DNA of 64,000 nucleotides, taken from assembly GCA_003221695.1 (NCBI GenBank), contig QHSX01000054.1, positions 1 to 64,000 on the forward strand, in the 5' to 3' direction. Below, in pieces: positions 8,433 through 16,248 of this stretch (position 1 is the stretch's first letter; every line of letters starts with the position of its first letter). The notes under the pieces were generated by a model. That model searched no databases and was not told where the DNA came from. It saw only the letters and a program-made list of their open reading frames with translations. The DNA comes from Candidatus Rokuibacteriota bacterium (GTDB lineage Bacteria; Methylomirabilota; Methylomirabilia; Rokubacteriales; CSP1-6). The translations under genes were made by a program, and so were the position numbers.

Positions 8433-9707
8433 CTACCACTCCAAACGTGACGCTACGGGCTGGCCGGCCCGCCGTCGCACCCAGACGTTCACACGCGCGA
8501 TCGAGAACAGGATCGCCAGCGACGCTCGCGTGCGCCACGACATGCGGAGGAAGGCGCCGCCCGAGAGCACGCTCAACACCGCGTCGAGCATGCCGAAGGC
8601 GGTCCTGGGCTGGAGAAAGAGCTCGAGGAACGCGGGCTCGTAGTACTTGTGGATGAACCGGAAGAACGGGTGGAGCCCGCCCCAGACGCGGCGCTCGTAG
8701 TCCGCGAAGCGCCGGGCGTCGAAGCGGCCGTCGGCCAGGGCGCGGTCGATCGAGCGCGCCGCCAGCTCGCCCGACTGGAGCGCGATGTGCACTCCACCCG
8801 AGAAGATCGGGTCCACGAACGCGATCGCGTCGCCGACGACGAGGAACCGGTCGCCGACGACGGGACGGTTGCGGTACGAGAAGTTCGCCTCGCTGTGGAC
8901 CGCCGTGACCTGTCGGGCGCCCGCGAGGCCTTCGGCAACGCGCTGGCACCGCCGGATCATCTCGGCGTAGAGCGCATCGCGCATCCCGCCCCAGTCGTGC
9001 ACCGTCCGCGCGTGCATGACGCAGCCGACGCTCGTCCGGTCGGCGGCGAGCGGGATCCACCAGAACCAGCCGTGCTCGAAGACATAGATGCGGATGTTGC
9101 CCTCGTCCGGCGCGGGGGCGCGCCAGGCGCCCTGCCAGTGGGCGAAAATCGCTACCTTGCCGAGGTTCGGGATTCGCTCGCGTTCTCCGACCGTCTGGGA
9201 GAGCAGGCCCGCTCGGCCAGTCGCGTCGACGAGGAAGCGCGCGCGTACCGGGGTCCGCTGGCCGTGGCTCTCGGCCGTGACCGTGACGCCGTCGGCATCG
9301 AAGGCGACGGCCTGCACCGTCGCCGGCTGGCGGACGTCCACACCCAGCTTCTTCGCGTGCTCGAGCAGGAGCGCGTCGAACTCCGCGCGCGGGACCTGAT
9401 AGGCATAGCTCGGCCAGGGCTTGTCCCGAAGGAAGTAGAACGTGTGCTCGAGCCCCGACTCCTGATCGTGGAAGGTCGCGCCATACTTCACCTGGAACCC
9501 ACGCTCGGCGATCGCCTTGTGGACGCCCAGCCGATCCAGGATGGGAAGCGTCGCCGGCAGCAGCGACTCGCCGACGTGGAAGCGCGGAAACGGCTCGCGC
9601 TCGACGACGAGCACGCGGCGCCCGGCCAGCGCCAGGAAGGCGCCGGTGGCCGAGCCGGCCGGCCCGCCGCCTGCGACGACCACGTCGTAGCGATCAGCCG
9701 ACGTCAC
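8433..9707 (-). CDS. FAD-dependent oxidoreductase, flavin halogenase-like
   Basis: The 424-residue flavoprotein starts at a GTG that overlaps the stop of the upstream GT2 gene. It has the FAD dinucleotide motif GGGPAGS at 13-19, PRFHVGES at 41-48, the region VKYGATF with K74, and GWFWWIP at 213-219. The last matches the WxWxIP motif of flavin-dependent halogenases, which blocks the monooxygenase reaction and favours halide use. K74 aligns roughly with the active-site lysine of that family. The C-terminal domain is like those of CmlS/CndH-type halogenases and geranylgeranyl reductases. Homologues occur in brominated or chlorinated aryl polyene and polyketide clusters. Halogenase activity is inferred; a reductase role cannot be excluded. 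Confidence 0.8.
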   Translation of the reverse strand: MTSADRYDVVVAGGGPAGSATGAFLALAGRRVLVVEREPFPRFHVGESLLPATLPILDRLGVHKAIAERGFQVKYGATFHDQESGLEHTFYFLRDKPWPSYAYQVPRAEFDALLLEHAKKLGVDVRQPATVQAVAFDADGVTVTAESHGQRTPVRARFLVDATGRAGLLSQTVGERERIPNLGKVAIFAHWQGAWRAPAPDEGNIRIYVFEHGWFWWIPLAADRTSVGCVMHARTVHDWGGMRDALYAEMIRRCQRVAEGLAGARQVTAVHSEANFSYRNRPVVGDRFLVVGDAIAFVDPIFSGGVHIALQSGELAARSIDRALADGRFDARRFADYERRVWGGLHPFFRFIHKYYEPAFLELFLQPRTAFGMLDAVLSVLSGGAFLRMSWRTRASLAILFSIARVNVWVRRRAGQPVASRLEW

Positions 9708-10645
9708 CGTGGCGCCTCCGGCGGCACCGCCAGCGGCATGAGGGTGGTCGGTTCGGGCTCGCCCGCGAGGTCGAGCCGGGCCTGCGAGCAGAGCCTCTCG
9801 ACGAGCGGCGTGACCACGTCGGGAAGCCGGCGTGGCATCAGCGCCTGCAGGGCAAGGAGAAAGAGCAGCGCGGGCGCCGCCAGCGTGGCGCCGGCCGCCG
9901 CCGCGGCCCGCCGTCGGCGCGGGTGGCGCCACCAGCCGCCGACCGCCGCCTCGCGCGCCCAGCGCGCCGCGACGCGGCCAGCCAGGTACGCGCCGATGGC
10001 CGCACCGTCACCGACCGGACGGAACCGGCTGCGCCGCCGCGCCCGTGCAATCGCCCGTACCGGCACTTCGCGCACCTGCCAGCCGCGGCCCGCGGCGGCG
10101 ATCAGCACCTCGGTCTCCAGCACGAAGCCGCCGTGCCTCAGCTCGACCGCGTCGAACAGCGCGACGGGGTAGGCCCGGTAGCCGGACTGCGTGTCCTCGA
10201 GCTTGAGCCCGCTCGCCCAATAGACGAAGAATCCCGCCACTCGGATCGCGTTCAGCCGGTCGGGCGCGAGCGCGCCCGGCTCGCCGAGGCGGCTCCCGAT
10301 CACGATCGCCCGCGGCGCGCTCTGCGCGGCGCCGAGCACGGCGGCGAGGTCCTGCGGGTCGTGCTGCCCGTCGCCGTCGAGCGTGACGACGACCGACGCG
10401 CCGCGGCTCCGCGCCGCGGCGATGCCTGTCCGGATCGCCTGGCCCTTGCCGAGGCGCCGTGGGTGGCGGAGGAGGTCGGCGCCGGCGGCGCGCGCGGCCC
10501 CCGTGCTCTCGTCCTCCGAGCCGTCGTCCACGACGAGCACGGGTGCGTGCGCTCGTGCAGCCGCGACGATCTCGCCGATCGTCTCCGCCTCGTTGAACAC
10601 CGGAATGACGATCAGTGGAGCGAACGTCGCGAGGTCGCTAGACAT
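9704..10645 (-). CDS. GT2 glycosyltransferase, polyprenyl-phosphate sugar synthase type
   Basis: The 313-residue protein starts within the end of the degenerate ketosynthase gene (8-base overlap). Motifs are PVFNEAETIGE near residue 14, VVDDGSED for nucleotide binding and TLDGDGQHDP with the DxD metal site. The order and spacing match dolichyl/undecaprenyl-phosphate mannose or ArnC-type synthases. The C-terminal part has a basic region and one or two hydrophobic helices (about 235-270) that would hold it at the membrane. It probably loads a sugar onto undecaprenyl phosphate for later transfer by the ArnT-like enzyme in the same array. The sugar is unknown. Confidence 0.8.
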   Translation of the reverse strand: MSSDLATFAPLIVIPVFNEAETIGEIVAAARAHAPVLVVDDGSEDESTGAARAAGADLLRHPRRLGKGQAIRTGIAAARSRGASVVVTLDGDGQHDPQDLAAVLGAAQSAPRAIVIGSRLGEPGALAPDRLNAIRVAGFFVYWASGLKLEDTQSGYRAYPVALFDAVELRHGGFVLETEVLIAAAGRGWQVREVPVRAIARARRRSRFRPVGDGAAIGAYLAGRVAARWAREAAVGGWWRHPRRRRAAAAAGATLAAPALLFLLALQALMPRRLPDVVTPLVERLCSQARLDLAGEPEPTTLMPLAVPPEAPR

Positions 10646-11672
10646 CGTGGGTGGCCCGACCACGGTTTCGTACGACCAGCGCGACGTGGGTGCCACCGCG
10701 AGCGACCGCGTGGACCAGCGCCGGCCCGCCCGAGGCGTCGTCGAGCGCCGCCGCCGCGACCGCGAGCGCTCCGAGACCGGCGTGCCGGCCCGTGCGCGAC
10801 GCGAGCGCCGTCTGCGGCGGCCGCGCGGGCCGAAGCGCCTCCGTGAGGATCGCCTGCTCCCAGCGATCGCGTGGTCCGTCGCCGCTCGCCGAGACCCAGA
10901 CGCGGCCGACGTCGCCCGAGGTCGCCCCAGCCTCGTCCAGCGCCGCCGCGATCGCCCGCGAGGCGGCGTCGCGACCCACGCCGTACGGCCGCGCCCTGAT
11001 CGCGCGCCACGAGGCCCCCGCGATCTCGCCGAGCACACGGGCGCCGCGGGCTTCCGCCACGTCGAGCGACTCGAGGAGGACGAAGCCGGCGCCTTCGCCG
11101 CGTGTCTCACTCGGCGCGCCCCCGTCGGCGAGCAGCTCGGCCAGGATCGAATCGAACTCATCGACGCCGCCCGCGAGCACCGCGTCCGTGCGCCCGGCGC
11201 GAACGGCGGCGGTCGCGCGAGCGATGGCGAGCTCGCCGGCGACCGTGGGCGCGTTGAGCGTGAGTGACAGTTCACGCGCGGTCACGGCGATGGCGGTGGC
11301 TGCCGCCATTGTGTTCATGACCGTGTTCGGAAAGAGCAGCGCCGAGAGGCCCCCGGGCCCACGGCGCAGGTAGCCGTCGACGAACGCGATCGTCGAGCGC
11401 ACATCACCGAACTCGGCGCCGATCACGAGCCCGAGCCCGGCGCCGGGGCCGAGCCCGGCGTCCGCGAGCGCGATCCGCGCCGCCGCGACGGAAAGCTGGC
11501 AGATGCGCGAGAGTCGCCGGGCCTCCGTCTCGTCGACGAGCCCGTCGAGCGCGGAGCTGCGGACGGAGACCACCGGAGCGCCGCTCGACGCCAAGAACGC
11601 CCGGACGTGCTCCCGGCCGCCGGTGACCGGGCCCGTGACGACACCGACGCCCGTGACGACGACACGCGCCAT
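10638..11672 (-). CDS. Degenerate ketosynthase, chain-length-factor-like
   Basis: At 344 residues this is shorter than a normal KAS II (about 410). It begins with the typical RVVVTGVGVVTG, but the nucleophile region that should read like TACASG is LTLNAPTVAG (137-146) with no cysteine. The HGTxT histidine region is replaced by SASGDG. One histidine remains in TGRHAGLGA, at the place of the GHT motif. Loss of the cysteine in a KS-fold protein encoded next to an intact KS is the hallmark of a chain length factor in type II polyketide synthases and aryl polyene systems. I infer that it pairs with the KS at 11675-12850, which ends 2 bases before it starts. Confidence 0.75.
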   Translation of the reverse strand: MARVVVTGVGVVTGPVTGGREHVRAFLASSGAPVVSVRSSALDGLVDETEARRLSRICQLSVAAARIALADAGLGPGAGLGLVIGAEFGDVRSTIAFVDGYLRRGPGGLSALLFPNTVMNTMAAATAIAVTARELSLTLNAPTVAGELAIARATAAVRAGRTDAVLAGGVDEFDSILAELLADGGAPSETRGEGAGFVLLESLDVAEARGARVLGEIAGASWRAIRARPYGVGRDAASRAIAAALDEAGATSGDVGRVWVSASGDGPRDRWEQAILTEALRPARPPQTALASRTGRHAGLGALAVAAAALDDASGGPALVHAVARGGTHVALVVRNRGRATHDV

Positions 11673-11674
11673 CG

Positions 11675-12850
11675 CTACGCCCGACCGAAGAGCAGCGTCA
11701 CGTTCTGCCCGCCGAAGCCGAAGGAGTTCGAGATCGCGTACTCGACAGGAGCCTCGCGGGCGACGCGCGGCACGCAGTCGAACGCCACGTCGGGATCGGG
11801 CGTCTCGAGGTTCGCCGTCGGCGGGACTACCTCGTGGACCAGCGCCAGGACGGTCGCGACCGCCTCGAGGGCACCGGCCGCCGCCATGGTGTGGCCGATC
11901 ATGGACTTCGTCGAGCTCACGAGGAGTTGCCCGGGGCCGAACACCTCGCGGATCGCGCGCGCCTCGATCCGGTCGTTCTGCGGCGTGGCCGTACCGTGCG
12001 CGTTCGCGTAGCCCACGGCCTTGGGAGCGAGCCGCGCGCGCTCGAGCGCCGTCGCCATCGCGCGCACCATGCCCTCGCCGTCCGGGTGGGGGGCGGTCAC
12101 GTGATAGGCGTCCGTCGTCATCCCGTGCCCGGCGAGCGTGGCGTAGATCCGGGCGCCGCGTGCGCGCGCCCGCTCCAGGTCTTCGAGCACTACGAACGCG
12201 GCGCCCTCACCGATGGACAGGCCCCGCCGGTCACGATCGAACGGGCGGCACGGCTCGGGACAGAGGAGCTTCAGCGCATTGAAGCCCATGAAGCAGATGC
12301 GCGTGAGGGCGTCCACCCCGCCCGCGAGGGCGGTGGCGACCACGCCGTCGGCGATAAGATCGGCGGCGAGCGCCACCGACGCGGCCCCGGAGCTGCATGC
12401 CATCACGACGGTCTCGCGCGGCCCCTCGAGCCCGAGCGCGTTGCCGAGCGCCTCGGCGTGCGCGAATGGGAGTGTCGAGCGGGGCGTCGGCCGGGACGGC
12501 GGCCGAGACCCTCGGTAGCGCTCCCAGTACCACGCCTCCGCCTCCAGCATCCCGCCGCCGACCGCGCCAACGACGAGCGCCGCCTCGGCGCGCTCGACGC
12601 GCGAGAGCCCGGCGTCCTCCAGCGCTTCCCGCGCAGCGGCGAGCGCAAAGCGATCGGCCCGTGAGCGCCGCAACGAGCCGCCGATCCCGTTGGGCACCTC
12701 GGCGGCGATCCGGCACCGAAAACCTTCGGTCTCGATGAGCGTGACCGGACGGATCGCACAGACGCCCGCGCTCAAGCCGTTCCAGTACGCCTTGGTGCCG
12801 ACGCCGAACGGGCTCACGACTCCGAGACCGGTGACCGCGATTCGTCTCAC
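11675..12850 (-). CDS. Beta-ketoacyl-ACP synthase (KAS II type), intact
   Basis: The 391-residue enzyme has a complete Cys-His-His triad: VMACSSGA with C152, NAHGTATPQND with H285, and KSMIGHTMAAAG with K315 and H320. The usual C-terminal NSFGFGGQN is also present. It would condense an acyl chain with malonyl-ACP. The GTG start overlaps the TGA of the upstream ACP gene (GTGA), so the carrier protein and synthase are translationally coupled. Two bases separate it from the chain-length-factor-like gene downstream. This tight order (ACP, KS, CLF-like) is the minimal type II PKS arrangement. Confidence 0.9.
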   Translation of the reverse strand: MRRIAVTGLGVVSPFGVGTKAYWNGLSAGVCAIRPVTLIETEGFRCRIAAEVPNGIGGSLRRSRADRFALAAAREALEDAGLSRVERAEAALVVGAVGGGMLEAEAWYWERYRGSRPPSRPTPRSTLPFAHAEALGNALGLEGPRETVVMACSSGAASVALAADLIADGVVATALAGGVDALTRICFMGFNALKLLCPEPCRPFDRDRRGLSIGEGAAFVVLEDLERARARGARIYATLAGHGMTTDAYHVTAPHPDGEGMVRAMATALERARLAPKAVGYANAHGTATPQNDRIEARAIREVFGPGQLLVSSTKSMIGHTMAAAGALEAVATVLALVHEVVPPTANLETPDPDVAFDCVPRVAREAPVEYAISNSFGFGGQNVTLLFGRA

Positions 12851-13122
12851 GCGGCCTCCGTCCTCGCCGTGATGAAGCGAGCGAGCGTGTCGAACGACAG
12901 GAAATGCCTGGTCAGGTCCTGCGACTCGTCCATCACGATCCCGAAACGCTCCTCGATCGCGATCGACAGCTCGATGAAGTCGAGCGAGTCGAGACCGATC
13001 GAGCCCTCGACACCCTTCGGCAGCGTCGTCTCGAGCGTCATGTCGGCCGCCCGACGCTGGTCGAACTTGAGGCGCGTCACGAGGATCGTCCGGAGCTCGT
13101 CGAGGACTTCCTTGGGATCCAT
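12847..13122 (-). CDS. Acyl carrier protein
   Basis: This 91-residue ACP has the phosphopantetheine attachment serine S46 in GLDSLDFIEL. The fold is helix I (residues 3-18), the loop, the DSL motif, helix II with acidic residues, and helices III and IV. The start is the ATG at 13122-13120, preceded by AGGAGG with a short spacer. The longer upstream frame is an antisense-like low-complexity extension. It lies between the ketosynthase-like gene at 13130 and the intact KS, and is the only carrier protein seen in the cluster. Confidence 0.9.
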   Translation of the reverse strand: MDPKEVLDELRTILVTRLKFDQRRAADMTLETTLPKGVEGSIGLDSLDFIELSIAIEERFGIVMDESQDLTRHFLSFDTLARFITARTEAA

Positions 13123-13129
13123 CGCCCTC

Positions 13130-14020
13130 CTAGGGGGTCTCCCAGACGAGGCCCGCGCGCCGGCCGCGCCACTCGCCCGTGAGCCTGAGCGGGCCCGCGC
13201 CGCCGCTCGCACGCGCCAGGGCCAGCGCGATCAACGGCGCGCAGGCCAGCGTCTCGCCCGCTCGGACGCGCACGAGCGCCTCGAGTGGTGACGGCGTGGA
13301 CGCCGGCGCGTAGGTGGCCCGCCGCGGGCCGGGGACGAGCAGCGCGCACGCCGCCGACTCCACGAGCGGCGGCCGGAGGAGCCAGCGCCCGCGCGCCCAG
13401 AGCGGTTCGCACTCCGCGAAGGTCTCGACCGCGAGGACGAGCGCGCGCCGGCATTGGCCACGGCCCAGCAGGAGGGTCGCCTGCCAGAGGCCGTCGATCA
13501 TCGCGCTCGCCCCCCCGAGCAGGATGACATAGGGACCGGTCAGCCCGAACTCGATCGCAACCTCCGCTGGCACCGCCGACGGCGCGGTGTACGGGAAGTG
13601 AAGCGTGTTTGAAGCAACGGGGCCAGCGTGCGCCTTTCTCAGGCCACCCACGCTGTGTTCCGTCCTCGCGGCCCCCGCTCCAACAGATACGGCGCCCGCT
13701 CCAACGTCCGCGGCCTCCGCGACGATGAAATCGTGATTCGCGGAACCGTACGCGGCCGCCGTCACGTAGACCAGCGCCGTCTCCCCGCCGCGGATCTCCT
13801 CGCGCCCGAGGCTCGCCTCACGCAGGAGCGCCTCGACGGCCGCGACGCCGAGCAGGCACTCGCGTGTGGCGCGGCGGAACCGCTCGCCGACCAGGGACGG
13901 TCGAAGCGCGGCGATGACCCGCCGGCCGCCCGCCGCCCTCGCGGCGTCCGAAGGCAGCGCGACCACGCTCTGCCCCCACCCCGTCACCACGCCGACCGCC
14001 GCGACCTCGGTGCCGGTCAC
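13130..14020 (-). CDS. Truncated, degenerate ketosynthase-fold protein
   Basis: The 296-residue protein begins with VAAVGVVTGWG, like the first strand of ketosynthases, and keeps the overall order of the N-terminal KS half. The nucleophile region is GGASAMIDG (169-177) with no cysteine, and the C-terminal half with the two histidines is missing or unrecognisable. It starts with a GTG overlapping the upstream KS stop. It is distinct from the chain-length-factor-like protein at 10638. It may be a structural partner of the KS at 14017-15180 or a thiolase-fold protein with a different role. I am sure of the fold only at moderate level. Confidence 0.65.
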   Translation of the reverse strand: MTGTEVAAVGVVTGWGQSVVALPSDAARAAGGRRVIAALRPSLVGERFRRATRECLLGVAAVEALLREASLGREEIRGGETALVYVTAAAYGSANHDFIVAEAADVGAGAVSVGAGAARTEHSVGGLRKAHAGPVASNTLHFPYTAPSAVPAEVAIEFGLTGPYVILLGGASAMIDGLWQATLLLGRGQCRRALVLAVETFAECEPLWARGRWLLRPPLVESAACALLVPGPRRATYAPASTPSPLEALVRVRAGETLACAPLIALALARASGGAGPLRLTGEWRGRRAGLVWETP

Positions 14021-15180
14021 CGTCCATCCCCCTCGAGGACGAGCGCGGCATTACACCCGCCGAAGCCGAGCGAGGTGGAGAGGCTCACCCTCGGGCGGAC
14101 CGCGCGCGGCGCGGTCGCCACCAAGTCCAGCTCACATTCCGGGTCGCGCTCCTCCAGGCCGACCGTGGGCGGCACGACGCCCTCGCGCGATGCGAGCAGG
14201 CACATGACCGCCTCGAGCGTCGCCGCCGCACCCATCGTGTGCCCGAGGGCGCCCTTGATGGCGTTGACGGGGATCCGCTCGGCGTGCGCGTCAAGCACGC
14301 GCCTGAGCACGGCGGCCTCCACCCGGTCGTTGAGCGGCGTCGCGGTGCCGTGCGCGCTCACGAAGTCGATATCGGCGACCCCGACCTCCGCCTGGGCGAG
14401 CGCCTCGCGGATCGCGCGCTCGAGGCCGCGCCCGTCGGGATCGGGCGCCGCGACATGGGCGCCGTCGCTCGCGCTCGCGTGGCCGAGCAGCCGCCCGAGG
14501 CGCCGCCCGCCCGCGTCGCGGTCGCGCGCCATCAGCACGAGAGCCGCGCCCTCGCCGAGCAGGAGGCCGCTGCGCCGACGGTCGAAGGGCCGCGCGCGGT
14601 CCCGCGTGAGCGACCTGAGCGCATCGAAGCCGCGCATGACGAAGCGGCAGAGGATGTCGTAGCCTCCAGTGACGACCAGGTCCGCCGCGTCCGACCGCAA
14701 GAGATCCGCCGCGACGCCGAGCGCGGTGGCGCCCGACGCACAGGCCGTGGAGACGGTCATCACGGGTCCACGGGCGCCGAGCCGCCGCGCGAGCGCGGAC
14801 GCGGGCCCGTCGTAGAGCGCGGCCGCCGCCCGACGCGCGCTGGGGTCACGCGCCAGCGCCTTCTCGCCCTCCTCCACGCCGCCGAGCGCGGTCCCCAGGA
14901 CCACGGCGACGCGGGCGGGCGGGGCGTCGAGGGACGCCCGCGCGCGCAGGTCGTCGGCCGCGGCGAACAGGAGCTGGGAGGCGCGACAGTCCCCCTGTCG
15001 CTCCCGCTTGAGCTTTTTAATCTCGCCGCCGAGGCGGACGCGCAGGTCGTCCACCGGGAAGCGCTCGATGCGTGAGATGCCGTCCGTCCCGATGACGAGC
15101 CCGGACCAGAAGGCGTCGAGATCGGCGCCGATCGGCGTGACGGCTCCCGCCGCGACGATGGCGACCGGTTCAGTAATCAC
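14017..15180 (-). CDS. Beta-ketoacyl-ACP synthase (KAS II type), second intact copy
   Basis: The 387-residue enzyme has the intact triad: STACASGAT with C147, SAHGTATPLND with H277, and IKGALGHTMGAAA with K309 and H314. The C-terminal TSLGFGGCN is conserved. It differs clearly from the other KS in this cluster and so is not a recent duplicate. Its GTG start at 15180-15178 is the last element of a GAGGCGAGTCTGTG repeat end, so the repeat supplies the region just upstream of the start, including a GAGG that could serve as ribosome binding site. The following gene overlaps by GTGA. Confidence 0.9.
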   Translation of the reverse strand: MITEPVAIVAAGAVTPIGADLDAFWSGLVIGTDGISRIERFPVDDLRVRLGGEIKKLKRERQGDCRASQLLFAAADDLRARASLDAPPARVAVVLGTALGGVEEGEKALARDPSARRAAAALYDGPASALARRLGARGPVMTVSTACASGATALGVAADLLRSDAADLVVTGGYDILCRFVMRGFDALRSLTRDRARPFDRRRSGLLLGEGAALVLMARDRDAGGRRLGRLLGHASASDGAHVAAPDPDGRGLERAIREALAQAEVGVADIDFVSAHGTATPLNDRVEAAVLRRVLDAHAERIPVNAIKGALGHTMGAAATLEAVMCLLASREGVVPPTVGLEERDPECELDLVATAPRAVRPRVSLSTSLGFGGCNAALVLEGDGR

Positions 15181-15365
15181 AGACTCGCCTCGGGCGTCGG
15201 ACGCCCTACGGCTCGCACGGCCACGTTCACAGGCTCGCCTCGCCTGGGGCTACGGCTCGCACGGCCACGTTCACAGGCTCGCCTCGCCTGCGGCTGCGGC
15301 TCGCACGGCCACGTTCACAGGCTCGCCTCGCCTGCGGCTGCGGCTCGCACGGCCACGCGCGGGCA
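15181..15365 (-). repeat. 44-bp tandem repeats plus a hairpin-bearing copy before a KS start
   Basis: Units begin at 15211, 15255, 15299 and 15343 (the last partial), spaced exactly 44 bases as in the 8.3-kb array, with a related but different sequence. Read on the minus strand the repeat core is GTGCGAGCCGCAG followed by GCGAGGCGAGCCTGTGA. The copy next to the KS gene (15181-15217) instead carries a GGCGTC-C-GACGCC hairpin between the two halves and ends in the start codon. No spacers are present. Confidence 0.88.
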
Positions 15366-15373
15366 GGCCACGC

Positions 15374-16159
15374 TCAGAGGAACCGCGAGTAGTACATTCG
15401 GAAGACCCGGATCGCGCCGGGCTCGGTGTCGTAGACGCGGGTCGCCCAGAAGCGCCCCGCGTCACGCTCGAAGGTGACGATCCCCGGCGCGTCGGGGTCG
15501 TTCGGATCCCAGACGACGAAGTCGACAAACGCGCCCCTGTCGCGCGACTCGAACGCGACGACGGTGTGGTTCAGCTCGGGCTTGGGCCAGTTGGTGACCA
15601 GGAGCTGAACGAGTCGCCCCGCGCGCAGCTCGCTCACGATCTCGTGCGCAACATTCGCCTGGTGGTCGCGGGTCGCCCAGAAGGTGACCCGCCAGTTGGT
15701 CCAGTGCACGAGGGTCCAGAAGCGGGCGCCGAGCCCTTCCTTCACCGTCGCCTCTTCCGCCCGCGAGAACTCGCGCAGGTTGGCGTAGCCGGGGATGACG
15801 ATCCGCTCGTCCGCTGGCAACGCGGGCCGCCACACCGAGAGCGCCGCGACCTGTTGCACGAGCGCCATGTAGCCGTCGTGATCGAGCGACGGGAGCGCGG
15901 GATCGAAGCGTGCGAACTGGCTGAACTGCCGGAGACCGCGGGCCAGCACGAAGCAGTAGTTCGCGTAGAGGTTGGCCTCGCCCTGGTGACGCGCGCGGAT
16001 GAGATTCGCGAACGCGAAGGTGTCGCTCGCGAACGCGAACTCCGGCGCGGCTGCCCACGCGTCGGCCGCCCCCTCGGGCGGGGGACCCCAAAGCGGTCCA
16101 CTGGCGCACGCCGCCGTGACGAGCGTGACACCGAGGAGGACGGCGAGCCGGGCCTTCAC
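15374..16159 (-). CDS. Lipoprotein with papain-like cysteine protease features
   Basis: I start this at the GTG 16159-16157, giving 261 residues; the frame is open to 16213 but a promoter candidate lies there. The N-terminus is a lipoprotein signal with lipobox VTAAC. The mature part shows a Cys in ANYCF after EANLY, a His in LNHTVVAFES and DPNDPDAPG about 20 residues later. This order (Cys, then NHxVVA, then DPNDP) is typical of a papain-like/C39-like family of unknown exported proteins. Role inferred: periplasmic hydrolase or acyltransferase acting on the product of the ketosynthase cluster. It is the first gene of the minus-strand array. Confidence 0.6.
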   Translation of the reverse strand: MKARLAVLLGVTLVTAACASGPLWGPPPEGAADAWAAAPEFAFASDTFAFANLIRARHQGEANLYANYCFVLARGLRQFSQFARFDPALPSLDHDGYMALVQQVAALSVWRPALPADERIVIPGYANLREFSRAEEATVKEGLGARFWTLVHWTNWRVTFWATRDHQANVAHEIVSELRAGRLVQLLVTNWPKPELNHTVVAFESRDRGAFVDFVVWDPNDPDAPGIVTFERDAGRFWATRVYDTEPGAIRVFRMYYSRFL

Positions 16160-16183
16160 GCGGCTACTCAAATTCAATGCCTT

Positions 16184-16213
16184 ACGGTAAATGGCACCGT
16201 ACGCCATCGTCAA
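16184..16213 (-). promoter_or_regulatory. Candidate promoter of the 12-kb minus-strand array
   Basis: On the minus strand TTGACG (16213-16208) is followed after 18 bases by TACCGT (16189-16184). The -35 matches five of six bases and the -10 three of six. It lies in the short divergent gap between the lipoprotein and the dihydroorotate dehydrogenase-type gene and is the only promoter-like site I found before the array. It supports the start choice at 16159. Confidence 0.35.
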
Positions 16214-16248
16214 GGACCGTGTGTGCTATTCTCGACCGGTCCCGCCGA

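Noticed and set aside
6933-8450. 505-residue plus-strand frame opposite the ABC genes
   Set aside because: Composition typical of antisense frames at 70 percent GC; the minus strand encodes clear ATPase and permease motifs.
3841-16159. Complete aryl polyene cluster
   Set aside because: No ketoreductase, dehydratase, ammonia lyase or acyltransferase-exporter pair is present, so only a resemblance can be claimed.
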